Assembly: GCF_030823405.1 (NCBI RefSeq) | Contig: NZ_JAUSXC010000001.1 | Location: 1,657,001 to 1,721,000, forward strand | Origin: Chryseobacterium ginsenosidimutans | GTDB lineage: Bacteria > Bacteroidota > Bacteroidia > Flavobacteriales > Weeksellaceae | DNA length: 64,000 bases | Direction of reading: 5' to 3' | Part shown: piece after piece, positions 43,775 through 51,465 of the stretch | Layout: each line of letters opens with the position of its first letter | How positions within the stretch are numbered: the stretch's first letter is position 1 | Notes under the pieces: model-generated | Told to the model about the DNA's origin: nothing | Databases searched by the model: none | The model's input: only the letters and a program-made list of their open reading frames with translations | Translations under genes and position numbers: made by a program

Positions 43775-45499
43775 TTATTTGGTTTGTATGGAAATTTCAT
43801 TTTTTCCTTCATTTACTTTGACGTCTACGTTTTTACCTTTCATCTTTTTGATGCTGCTTTTCATAGAATCAATAACTTTATCAGCCTGGTTGCTCGGAAC
43901 TTTTTTACCGTTGATGATAATGCTGTCACTGTCTTCATCGTTGGAGTTGTATTCAATTGTAGAACCGTTTACCGTGATTTTATTCTTCTCGATTTTAATC
44001 TTTCCGTCTTCATCTCTTTCCTGATCGCTGTCGTTGATTCCGTCTGCATTTAAATCTCCGTCAAAACTGATTCCGTCTTGTTTTACAGGCAGTACAACTG
44101 TTTTTAAAGGAAGTACCAATTCATAATCAATACTGTAATCTCTGAATCTGTGTTCGTAAGGATATTTAATAAAGTTCGGAAGAGTAATTCTGTTGTTTAC
44201 AACTTCTACAGGAACACTTACATTTAAAGGAAGATTATAACCTTTCGCTGCTTTTTTAATGATTAGATATGGTGTTGTAACATCTGCTTTTCTTGTAACA
44301 TCTACATGAACCCAGTCTTTTTTGTAAACCGATACCTTATCAGAATAAAGATCATCATATCCTATAAAGTTCTGAGGAATAGCAATTTGTTTTGAATCAA
44401 CATAAATACTGTCAGATTTTGTGTTGATAGAAATTTCTTCAGTATCTTCTTTATGACCTTTCAGGAACATCTCTCTTTTTGCCATACTTACTCCGAAATA
44501 AGCTCCAAGAGCGATCAAAGTAAGGAATAAAGCTCCGATTACCCATCCTATGTTTCTCAGTTTAGTTTTTGGAGAGAATATTTTAATACTCAATAAACTG
44601 AAGAGAATAGCAGGAATTAATGATCCGATGATGATAATTGCTGTTAAGATTTTATCCAAACCATTGTCGTCAAAGTAAAATTTGATTTCGTTTGCTCCTG
44701 GAAAATCAGAATCCATTCCGAAAAGCCCGAATACTACAAATACTCCTACGATGCTGCCTATTGCCATTAAAGCAAAGATTCCGCCGATAAAATATTTTAA
44801 AATATTCCATACTCCGCTTCCTGCGTTATTGATGTAAGGTTTATTTTCGATATAGATTTCTCCGACTCTCTGAGTAGATTCGTTGGCAAATTGTACCAAT
44901 TTATTAGACTCACTTTTAAGATTGTCGAAGTTCATAGGCTTTCCCTTCATTTTCAGGAAATCTGCTGCAGTTTCTGCTTTTGGTAATACTGCCCAAAGGA
45001 TGATGTAAAGCAAGAAAACCAACGTTGATGATACGGCTGCCGTGAAAATTCCTAAGATGAAAATTCCTAGCCATATTGCTCTCATTGCAGTAATATCCAT
45101 ACCTACGTAATGAGCTAAACCTGCACAAACACCTGCGATTTTTTGTCTTTCAGGGTCACGGAACAATTGTTTTTTGTCTGTATATTCAGTTCCTGAAGAA
45201 TATGCTTTTTTACTATTTTTTTCAGAATAATAAGCTTCTTCCTGTTCTTCGATCTTTTCAGGAGAACCGATCTGTTCGATTACTCTTTCTACATCCGAAT
45301 CATTGATGACTTCACGTTTTGCCATGGTATCTCTGAAGATTTCTACCATTCTGATTTCTATGTCATGCATTACCTCATCTGCTTCTGAAGCATCCAATGA
45401 GCTTCTCAGTGCATTAAGGTAGTCGCTGAGCTTTATATATGCGTGTTCTTCTATTGTAAAAGAAAAACCTGCGAGTCCTATTGAGAGTGTCTTGTTCAT
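43775..45499 (-). CDS. PspC-domain membrane protein
   Basis: The protein has 574 aa. The first 85 residues form an acidic helical part (YLNALRSSLDASEADEVMHDIE). The PspC domain lies at about 113-172 (DPERQKIAGVCAGLAHYVGMDITAMRAIW). More membrane helices run to about residue 350, and then a beta-rich periplasmic domain ends KGKNVDVKVNEGKNEISIQTK. PspC proteins respond to envelope stress. It is co-transcribed with the padR gene 11 bases upstream, the usual pairing in Flavobacteriia. Confidence 0.9.
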   Translation of the reverse strand: MNKTLSIGLAGFSFTIEEHAYIKLSDYLNALRSSLDASEADEVMHDIEIRMVEIFRDTMAKREVINDSDVERVIEQIGSPEKIEEQEEAYYSEKNSKKAYSSGTEYTDKKQLFRDPERQKIAGVCAGLAHYVGMDITAMRAIWLGIFILGIFTAAVSSTLVFLLYIILWAVLPKAETAADFLKMKGKPMNFDNLKSESNKLVQFANESTQRVGEIYIENKPYINNAGSGVWNILKYFIGGIFALMAIGSIVGVFVVFGLFGMDSDFPGANEIKFYFDDNGLDKILTAIIIIGSLIPAILFSLLSIKIFSPKTKLRNIGWVIGALFLTLIALGAYFGVSMAKREMFLKGHKEDTEEISINTKSDSIYVDSKQIAIPQNFIGYDDLYSDKVSVYKKDWVHVDVTRKADVTTPYLIIKKAAKGYNLPLNVSVPVEVVNNRITLPNFIKYPYEHRFRDYSIDYELVLPLKTVVLPVKQDGISFDGDLNADGINDSDQERDEDGKIKIEKNKITVNGSTIEYNSNDEDSDSIIINGKKVPSNQADKVIDSMKSSIKKMKGKNVDVKVNEGKNEISIQTK

Positions 45500-45510
45500 A
45501 GCTTTGTTTT

Positions 45511-45840
45511 TTAATTTTTTTGAGTGATTTGGTTGACTGAATTTGTTAATTCGTTCCAGGTATTTTGAAGTTCATCTAAAAACAGTTTACCTTTTTCTGT
45601 TATCTGGTAGTATTTTCTTGGCGGTCCTCCAGTAGATTCTTCCCATCTGTAAGAGAGAAACTCACCATTTTTTAATCTTGTTAAAAGAGGGTAGAGTGTT
45701 CCTTCCACTACATCCAGTTTTCCTTTTTTTAGTTCATCTATTAGATCGGAAACATACATTTCGCGAAGATTGATGAGACTTAAAATACAGAATTCCAGAA
45801 TTCCTTTTCGCATTTGCGCTTTGGTATTTTCAGTATTCAT
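45511..45840 (-). CDS. PadR-family transcriptional regulator
   Basis: The 109-aa winged-helix protein contains KGILEFCILSLI and the wing segment LYPLLTRLKNGEFLSYRWEESTGGPPRKYYQITEKGK near residues 47-85. It is short, so it belongs to the subgroup with only a brief C-terminal dimer helix. It probably represses its own operon with pspC through the palindrome over its promoter. The start ATG lies 78 bases after the operator. Confidence 0.92.
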   Translation of the reverse strand: MNTENTKAQMRKGILEFCILSLINLREMYVSDLIDELKKGKLDVVEGTLYPLLTRLKNGEFLSYRWEESTGGPPRKYYQITEKGKLFLDELQNTWNELTNSVNQITQKN

Positions 45841-45917
45841 CTTTAATAAGTTTTGTTAATTAGTTATATAATTTTCGAAGGTTGGTTCCTAGCTAGTTGA
45901 ACCTATTCCGATTTTAC

Positions 45918-45953
45918 ATTACAAAGATATGTAATTAAAATGGTAATATGCAA
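45918..45953 (-). promoter_or_regulatory. padR-pspC promoter with overlapping operator candidate
   Basis: On the minus strand TTG, 21 bases, then TATCTTTG. The inverted repeat ATTACA-N6-TGTAAT (45918-45935) covers the -7 box, where a bound PadR dimer would block polymerase. Confidence 0.55.
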
Positions 45954-46053
45954 TACAAAGTAGTGGAAAAATATAAATAAATTATATAACTTACTGAAAA
46001 TCAATTAAATTATTTTTATTGATGAATTTTAGGAAATGAATTATTTAGAAATA

Positions 46054-47394
46054 TCAGATCAAATCTTTAGTAATTTTACCTTTTAGGCTGGTTGTTCTTA
46101 AGGTAACAAGAGCTTTTTTCTCTAATTCTTTCTGATATGATATAAAACTGAAGTTTTTGTAGAATTTACGGACGATAAGAGCCATTTCCATCATCGCAAA
46201 GTGTTCACCGATACAAAGTCGCGGGCCGGCTCCGAAAGGATAGTAAGCAAAGTTCTTTGCATTTTCATCATCAAAACGTTCTGGAATAAAAGAATTTGGA
46301 TCTTTCCAGTATTTTGGATTTCTATGTAAACCGGTGATGTAAAGAATAATTAAAGTGTCTTTCGCCCACGAATATTCTTTGAAACTGTCATTTTCTAAGG
46401 CTTGACGATCAATTGCCCAAGCTGGAGAATGCAGTCTCATAGATTCTTTGATGATATTTAGAGTAAAAGATTTTTTCATTAAGCTTTCGGAAGTAAAAAC
46501 CATTTCATCTTCTTCGGCGATTTCTTTTTTTAATTTTTCCTCAGCTTTTGAATTTTGACTGATTTCAAAGAAAATAAAACTTAGAGCATTCGCTGTTGTT
46601 TCATGACCTGCAATGAAAAGAATAAGCATTTCATCAATCAGCTGTTCATCAGACATCGGAAGTTGTGTATCTTCGTATCTTGCCTGAATAAGCATATCCA
46701 GCAGATCGTTTTTTTCTTCTCCGGAACTTCTCCGCTTATCCAAAACGCTTTGAATAATAGCTTTTGATCTTTTACTTTTTTTAATAGTTTTATCAATGAC
46801 ACCCAAAAATTTCAAAACCTGAGAATAAAAAGGTAAACGAACTTCTTTTGCAAAAACTTCCTGAACTTCCGTGATGATTTTACCTAATTCCTTTACTTTA
46901 TTTTCATCAATATCAGAACTAAAAAGTGTTTTAGCAACAATATTGAAAGCAAGTGTATGAAAAAGATCGTACAGATCAATATCTTGTTCAGGCTTGAAAG
47001 ATTGAAAAGTTTGATCAATTTCCTCTTCCATAATGGAGATAAGATTCGCAATTTTTGCTTTACTGAAGCCTGGTTGAATGAGCCTTCTCTGTTTCAGCCA
47101 GACTTTTCCGTTGTTGGTAAGCAATCCGTTTCCCAAATATTTCCCTAAAGTGACAGATTGGATTTCGGATTTATAATAATTTTTATGATTTTGTTTTAGA
47201 ATATATTCTGTAAATTCTTTATCCTGAGAAAAGATAAAATTCTTATTGGTGAAATTTGCTTTAATATGATAATTATCCCCTAAAATCAAATGATTTCCGC
47301 TGATGACTTCTAGCGGATTATTCAGCCCTTTCAGCAAAGAATACAACTTTCTTTTTCCTTTAATTTCTTTCGGATAATTGAATTTTGGAATCAT
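46054..47394 (-). CDS. Cytochrome P450
   Basis: The 446-aa protein has all the hallmarks: the I-helix oxygen-binding motif AGHETT near residue 265, ExxR in ESMRLH near 317, the PERF segment, and the haem loop FGAGPRLCIG with the Cys ligand near 391. It lacks a membrane anchor, so it is a soluble bacterial monooxygenase of the CYP102/CYP4-like sort. The substrate is unknown, and no ferredoxin or reductase gene is adjacent. It is divergent from the XAC2610-type gene. Confidence 0.95.
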   Translation of the reverse strand: MIPKFNYPKEIKGKRKLYSLLKGLNNPLEVISGNHLILGDNYHIKANFTNKNFIFSQDKEFTEYILKQNHKNYYKSEIQSVTLGKYLGNGLLTNNGKVWLKQRRLIQPGFSKAKIANLISIMEEEIDQTFQSFKPEQDIDLYDLFHTLAFNIVAKTLFSSDIDENKVKELGKIITEVQEVFAKEVRLPFYSQVLKFLGVIDKTIKKSKRSKAIIQSVLDKRRSSGEEKNDLLDMLIQARYEDTQLPMSDEQLIDEMLILFIAGHETTANALSFIFFEISQNSKAEEKLKKEIAEEDEMVFTSESLMKKSFTLNIIKESMRLHSPAWAIDRQALENDSFKEYSWAKDTLIILYITGLHRNPKYWKDPNSFIPERFDDENAKNFAYYPFGAGPRLCIGEHFAMMEMALIVRKFYKNFSFISYQKELEKKALVTLRTTSLKGKITKDLI

Positions 47395-47459
47395 ATCAGA
47401 TATTTGGACTAAAATTACGACTAATCGCTAACATAAAAATAGCTTTAAAACAAAACAGC

Positions 47460-47467
47460 TATTTTTG
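47460..47467 (+). promoter_or_regulatory. -7 promoter box of the 47506 gene
   Basis: TATTTTTG matches TAnnTTTG, 38 bases before the ATG at 47506. Confidence 0.5.
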
Positions 47468-47505
47468 CATAGAATTTGTTTAAAAATTCAATTAAAATAC
47501 ACATA

Positions 47506-48192
47506 ATGGTAAATTGTAGACTTTTATTGCCGATTATTCTTTTGGGAACTGTTGTTTTTGGTCAAAATCATTTCGAATTAAATGATGCTTCAAAGAATTA
47601 TAATGTAAAAATTGATATTAAAACCTGTGAAAACAATGAGTGTACCGGGAAAAGTATCATCGAATTGTTTGATAAGAAGACTTCTAAAAAGTTTCAAACC
47701 CTAACTTCTGATGATTTGAATTTTTATTTAAATGAAGATCAAAAGCCGACCGCAAATATTATTCAACTGTATAATGAACAAAGTCCATTGATTTTTGATG
47801 ATTTTAACTTTGACGGAACAGAGGATATTGCCATTAGAAACGGAAATGAAAGTGGCTACGGCGGCCCTTCTTATGATGTTTATGTTTTTAATATTACTAA
47901 AAAACAATTTGTTCCAAGTGAAGAATTAACTGTTCTTGCTCATGAAAATCTAGGAATGTTCAATACGGATGCTGATAGAAAAAGATTGATTACTTATTCA
48001 AAATCAGGTTGTTGCTGGCATATTACGACAGAATATTCTGTTCTTCCACAAAGAGGATTATTCAAAGTTTATGAATTGGAAGAAGATGCAACGGGTGGCG
48101 AAAAAGTAATTGTGACAAAACGTGAATTCATCGACGATAAATGGATAACAAATATTAAAACATATCCAATTAACGAATATTATAAAAATTAA
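47506..48192 (+). CDS. XAC2610-type secreted protein
   Basis: The protein has 228 aa from the ATG at 47506, giving the signal peptide MVNCRLLLPIILLGTVVFGQ; a TTG ten codons upstream is rejected. The segment FDDFNFDGTEDIAIRNGNES is an FG-GAP-like calcium-binding Asp-rich loop, and the pair SGCCWH is typical of XAC2610-related proteins. It is periplasmic or extracellular, function unknown. It ends one base before the start of the HD gene, so the two are co-translated. Confidence 0.78.
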   Translation: MVNCRLLLPIILLGTVVFGQNHFELNDASKNYNVKIDIKTCENNECTGKSIIELFDKKTSKKFQTLTSDDLNFYLNEDQKPTANIIQLYNEQSPLIFDDFNFDGTEDIAIRNGNESGYGGPSYDVYVFNITKKQFVPSEELTVLAHENLGMFNTDADRKRLITYSKSGCCWHITTEYSVLPQRGLFKVYELEEDATGGEKVIVTKREFIDDKWITNIKTYPINEYYKN

Positions 48193-48193
48193 A

Positions 48194-48784
48194 ATGAAGA
48201 TACAGAAGGAAATTGATTTTATTCTGGCAGTTGATGCCTTAAAAAATGTACAGAGAAGAAACTATAATGCAGATGATTCCAGAAGAGAAAATACGGCAGA
48301 GCATTCTTGGCAGATCATTATTTTGGCTCAGATTTTATTTTCGTATGCGAAAAACAGAGCGGATATTGATTTGTTAAGAGTAATAAGAATGCTTTCCATT
48401 CACGATTTGGTCGAGATTGAAGCTGGGGATACTTTCCTGTTTGATGAAGCTGCAATGGTTGGAAAATTTGAAAGAGAAAAAGTTTCGGCTCAAAAGATTT
48501 TCGGAATTCTGGATGAACCCTTAAAAACAGAGTTTTTCAATATGTGGCTCGAATTTGAAGAAGAACAGACTCCTGATGCTATTTTTGCCTGCGCCATCGA
48601 CAGAATCATGCCTTTTATTCTTAATTCTCATACCTCAGGAAAGAGCTGGACAGAAGCTGGTGTTACAGAAAAACAGGTTAGAGGAATGCTCGAAAATGCC
48701 ATAACCAGAGCTTCAGACGAAATGGGAGAGGCTTTTCAGTATTTGATGCTTAAAAATCTACAAACCGAAAAAGTTTTGAAATAA
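48194..48784 (+). CDS. HD-domain phosphohydrolase, YfbR/HDDC2 type
   Basis: The protein has 196 aa. Metal ligands are visible as AEHSWQ near residue 35, the HD pair in MLSIHDLVEIEAGDT near 75 and a later Asp in ACAIDRIMPF near 137. Relatives are 5'-deoxynucleotidases that act on dNMPs. It has no signal peptide. It directly follows the secreted XAC2610-type protein with a 1-base gap, although their roles look unrelated. Confidence 0.88.
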   Translation: MKIQKEIDFILAVDALKNVQRRNYNADDSRRENTAEHSWQIIILAQILFSYAKNRADIDLLRVIRMLSIHDLVEIEAGDTFLFDEAAMVGKFEREKVSAQKIFGILDEPLKTEFFNMWLEFEEEQTPDAIFACAIDRIMPFILNSHTSGKSWTEAGVTEKQVRGMLENAITRASDEMGEAFQYLMLKNLQTEKVLK

Positions 48785-48793
48785 TTTTTGAAT

Positions 48794-48873
48794 AGCTTCG
48801 GCGACCTTTGGCCGCCGAAACCTTTAAATAAACATTTGAATATTGGCTTCGGCGGCCAAAGGTCGCCGAAGCT
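48794..48873. repeat. GC-rich 26-bp inverted repeat (REP-like)
   Basis: Arms 48794-48819 and 48848-48873 are perfect reverse complements with a 28-base AT-rich spacer. Each arm is itself a hairpin (TTCGGCG ... CGCCGAA). The arms are far richer in G+C than the surroundings. They lie between two convergent genes, so the element could also end transcription from both sides, but no T-run follows. Confidence 0.8.
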
Positions 48874-48875
48874 CT

Positions 48876-49259
48876 TTATAGTATTGAGATTGGTTTCTTA
48901 AATTCGTCGATCGCTACAAAAGTAAAATCACCTACAATTGCTCTTTCTCTTTCATATGAGTACATTTGTTCGGTATAGATTTCTACATTTACTTTCATAC
49001 TTGTATTTCCAACGTATATTACTTTTCCGATTAGTTCGACAATTGTTCCTGCGGGAATCGATCTTTTAAAATCAATTTTATCACTGCTTACAGTTACTAC
49101 ACGCTTTCTGGCAAATCTTGTTGCAGCAATGAAAGCCACTTCATCCATCAGTTGCATCGCTGTACCTCCGAAAAGGGTGTCATAATGATTGGTTGTGTTG
49201 GGGAAAACCGCTTTAAAGATTCTGGTTTCGGATGCTTCAATTCTTTCTTCTGTAGTCAT
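48876..49259 (-). CDS. Acyl-CoA thioesterase (hotdog)
   Basis: The 127-aa protein is of the YciA/BFIT type. It has the active-site segment FPNTTNHYDTLFGGTAMQLMDEVAFIAATRFARKRVVTVSSDKIDF, in which the GG and the following Asp are typical. It cleaves acyl-CoA esters in the cytoplasm. It lies 134 bases downstream of a cobalamin riboswitch on the same strand with no other gene between, so its expression may fall when cobalamin is plentiful. Confidence 0.87.
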   Translation of the reverse strand: MTTEERIEASETRIFKAVFPNTTNHYDTLFGGTAMQLMDEVAFIAATRFARKRVVTVSSDKIDFKRSIPAGTIVELIGKVIYVGNTSMKVNVEIYTEQMYSYERERAIVGDFTFVAIDEFKKPISIL

Positions 49260-49393
49260 ATTTCATTATTAAATTAAAGCGAAATGAAATACTATTGAAG
49301 CAAATCAGGACATTTCAAGAACGTAAAATTCCTGAAACAAACCATATAAGATCAATAAACTTCAAATCGCGAAAGTTTCTTGTGTAAAGAAAA

Positions 49394-49548
49394 GGCAGGT
49401 CTCCTGACTTGTAACATCTTTATTTCCTTCCCATGACTTGCACAGTGGATTTTAATAAAGACTTCAGTTACTTACAGTTGCGCGACAGTTCGTGATTTTA
49501 ACACGATTCCCTTTTAATCTGCAGTTAAGCAAAACCAATTTCCAAAAG
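49394..49548 (-). ncRNA. Cobalamin riboswitch
   Basis: On the minus strand the conserved blocks appear in order: AAAAGGGAA, the core GCGCAACTGTAAG (the B12-box region), CCACTGTGCAAGTC, TGGGAAGG and the final AGGAGACCTGCC. A promoter-like TATTTTTG lies about 25 bases before the aptamer. The expression platform is not obvious; a stem formed by TCAGGAATTT and AAATGTCCTGA lies in the leader at about 49303-49334. The only downstream gene is the thioesterase at 48876-49259. Confidence 0.85.
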
Positions 49549-49573
49549 CTATACGTTTATAGCTTTTCAGTTG

Positions 49574-49581
49574 CAAAAATA
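49574..49581 (-). promoter_or_regulatory. -7 promoter box of the riboswitch leader
   Basis: Minus-strand TATTTTTG matches TAnnTTTG just upstream of the aptamer. No clear TTG lies at the -33 distance. Confidence 0.5.
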
Positions 49582-49596
49582 ATGATTATTGATGAA

Positions 49597-50394
49597 TTAT
49601 TCCGGGTTTTTATAAATGATCTGACTTTCAACTTTGCCTTGTTTGATTGTCCAGATCGTCGTGTATCGATTTTCGGCTGATCCGTTAATCATGTAAAGGA
49701 AAATATGGTCGTTGTCGATAGCTGTAACTCCGACATTATTAAAATCCATTGTCGGTTGAAACATATTTTTGATCGCATCTCTTACAAAAACAGAACCTCT
49801 TCCGGGTTGCTGAACGCGGACAGACTTGATTTCCGTCATTCCTTGAGGAAGTTCTTTGCCAATTCCCCAGGTTTTTGTTTTATCGATTTTAATGATATTT
49901 CCATCAACATCTTTTTCCTGTTTACGGAAGCCTGCATTCGAAGGATAAACATCAATAATAACTTTCGTCCTTTGATTTCCCGGAATTTTCGGATTGCTGT
50001 CGTCTGTAAAAATTAATGATTTCCCATTTTTAGATTTTGATGGGGTGAATTGTGGTAATTTATCAACAAAAACAACACGGTTTTTATTCACCATTCCTTC
50101 TTTGGTAATGCTGTCGTATCGTACGAAAGGCTTTTCTGTATCTTCTTTTTCGGGATATTTGATCCAGATCCATTCTGTTTCTCCCGGAGCGGGTTTTACA
50201 TAAACAAAAACGTCACCGGTTTTCATACGGATTTTATCAATGATTTTTCGATAGTCATCTTTATGAACACGAACCATTGCATAACCTTCCTCAGCTTTTA
50301 CAACACCAAAAGGAACCTTATCCTGACCTTTTGCAAAAGCCAAAGAAAAAAGACTGAAAACAGATAAATAAAACGCTTTGTTTATGGAAATCAT
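49597..50394 (-). CDS. Secreted hypothetical protein
   Basis: The 265-aa protein has a signal peptide (AFYLSVFSLFSLAFAKGQ) and a mixed soluble body. Recognisable but unassigned stretches are YAMVRVHKDDYRKIIDKIR near residue 38, NPKIPGNQRTKVIIDVYPSNAGFRKQ near 133 and the C-terminal TIWTIKQGKVESQIIYKNPE. No catalytic motif is evident. Its stop lies about 16 bases before the riboswitch promoter. Function unknown. Confidence 0.75.
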   Translation of the reverse strand: MISINKAFYLSVFSLFSLAFAKGQDKVPFGVVKAEEGYAMVRVHKDDYRKIIDKIRMKTGDVFVYVKPAPGETEWIWIKYPEKEDTEKPFVRYDSITKEGMVNKNRVVFVDKLPQFTPSKSKNGKSLIFTDDSNPKIPGNQRTKVIIDVYPSNAGFRKQEKDVDGNIIKIDKTKTWGIGKELPQGMTEIKSVRVQQPGRGSVFVRDAIKNMFQPTMDFNNVGVTAIDNDHIFLYMINGSAENRYTTIWTIKQGKVESQIIYKNPE

Positions 50395-50428
50395 TATAGA
50401 ATTATTTTTAACAGTTCAAATATATAAA

Positions 50429-51091
50429 TTAAATACTTTTTGGCAGATAATTATACTGTTGCAATTCTTTTAAATCTTTAATTTGTTTTAAATAACCATT
50501 AGAAAGCAAATAAACTTCATCCGAAATGTCCAGAACTTCCTGAAAACGATGATCGGAAATGATAATTCCTTTCTGTTTGGATTGCTCTCTGATAATTTCC
50601 TGTAATTGAAATGTGATTTTTGGAGATAAGGTGTTGAACGGCTCATCCAGCAAAACAAATTTGGAATCGGAATGAATGATGAGTAATACTTCAACAATTT
50701 TCTTTTCACCAGCGGAAAGATGTTTTGAAGTTTTATGAAGGAAAGGTTTGATTAGTTCTGATTCAAAAAGTGTATCTGAATTTTCTTTGGTACAGAAAAG
50801 CATGATCATATCTTTAACTTTAACACCTCTTGGAAGAAGAGAATATTGTGGTAAATAAGCAATCCTGCCTTTTCTGTCCATTTGATTTTGCAGAACTTTA
50901 TTATCAACCCTGATAAATTGTGAATCGCCTTTTTCTATTCCGAAAATAATTTTCAGCAGAGTAGATTTTCCTGTTCCGTTTCTTCCCAACAATCCGACCA
51001 CCTTTCCTTTTTCACAGCTTATGTAGATATCTTTTAAAACCTTCTTTTCATCGAAAGATTTTGTAATACTGTCAACATGTAATTTACTCAT
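50429..51091 (-). CDS. ABC transporter ATP-binding protein
   Basis: The protein has 220 aa. Walker A is GLLGRNGTGKST near residues 33-44. The signature motif is changed to LSAGEKKIVEVLL near 121 (LSAGE for LSGGQ). Walker B is KFVLLDEPF near 137-145, and the switch is IISDHR near 175. Its ATG overlaps the stop of the 92-aa membrane gene by 4 bases. The two look like a minimal exporter or a regulator pair; the membrane partner is much shorter than a normal permease, and the substrate is unknown. Confidence 0.88.
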   Translation of the reverse strand: MSKLHVDSITKSFDEKKVLKDIYISCEKGKVVGLLGRNGTGKSTLLKIIFGIEKGDSQFIRVDNKVLQNQMDRKGRIAYLPQYSLLPRGVKVKDMIMLFCTKENSDTLFESELIKPFLHKTSKHLSAGEKKIVEVLLIIHSDSKFVLLDEPFNTLSPKITFQLQEIIREQSKQKGIIISDHRFQEVLDISDEVYLLSNGYLKQIKDLKELQQYNYLPKSI

Positions 51092-51366
51092 AAAAACTTT
51101 GTAATAATGTTGACAATTAAGCTTATTGAAAAAGTAATAATCCAGAGAAACAATTTTGAAAATCCGAAGTTTGCAAAGAAATAATATTCATTTTGTAATC
51201 TTATTTCATAAATTAAAAAATGAAGCAGCGGAAAAAACAGCAAAAAGCATAATCCAAAACCGTTGAAAGTAAAACCAAGCTGCAAATTCATCAGAACAGA
51301 AAATAAAACAGCCGGAATTAGCAATTTTAAATAAAATATCCAGAGGATCTTAAGGTTTTTGATCAT
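51088..51366 (-). CDS. Small membrane protein paired with ABC ATPase
   Basis: The 92-aa protein has three hydrophobic helices (LWIFYLKLLIPAVLFSVL, GLCFLLFFPLLHFLIY, LFLWIITFSISLIVNII). It overlaps the ABC ATPase gene by 4 bases and is its likely membrane partner. It is too short to be a standard six-helix permease, so it may oligomerise or act with another protein. Function unknown. Confidence 0.75.
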   Translation of the reverse strand: MIKNLKILWIFYLKLLIPAVLFSVLMNLQLGFTFNGFGLCFLLFFPLLHFLIYEIRLQNEYYFFANFGFSKLFLWIITFSISLIVNIITKFL

Positions 51367-51401
51367 ATTTTCAAAATTAATAAAATGATCAGAAAATGTA
51401 A

Positions 51402-51434
51402 TAAAAAAGAGTGTCCATTAATGAACACTCTTTT
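51402..51434 (-). terminator. Terminator of mutS2
   Basis: AAAAAGAGTGT and ACACTCTTTTT form a long stem followed by T-runs on either strand. It lies 32 bases past the mutS2 stop. Confidence 0.8.
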
Positions 51435-51465
51435 TTTAATTTGTAGTTTATTGCTAATTTTTCAA

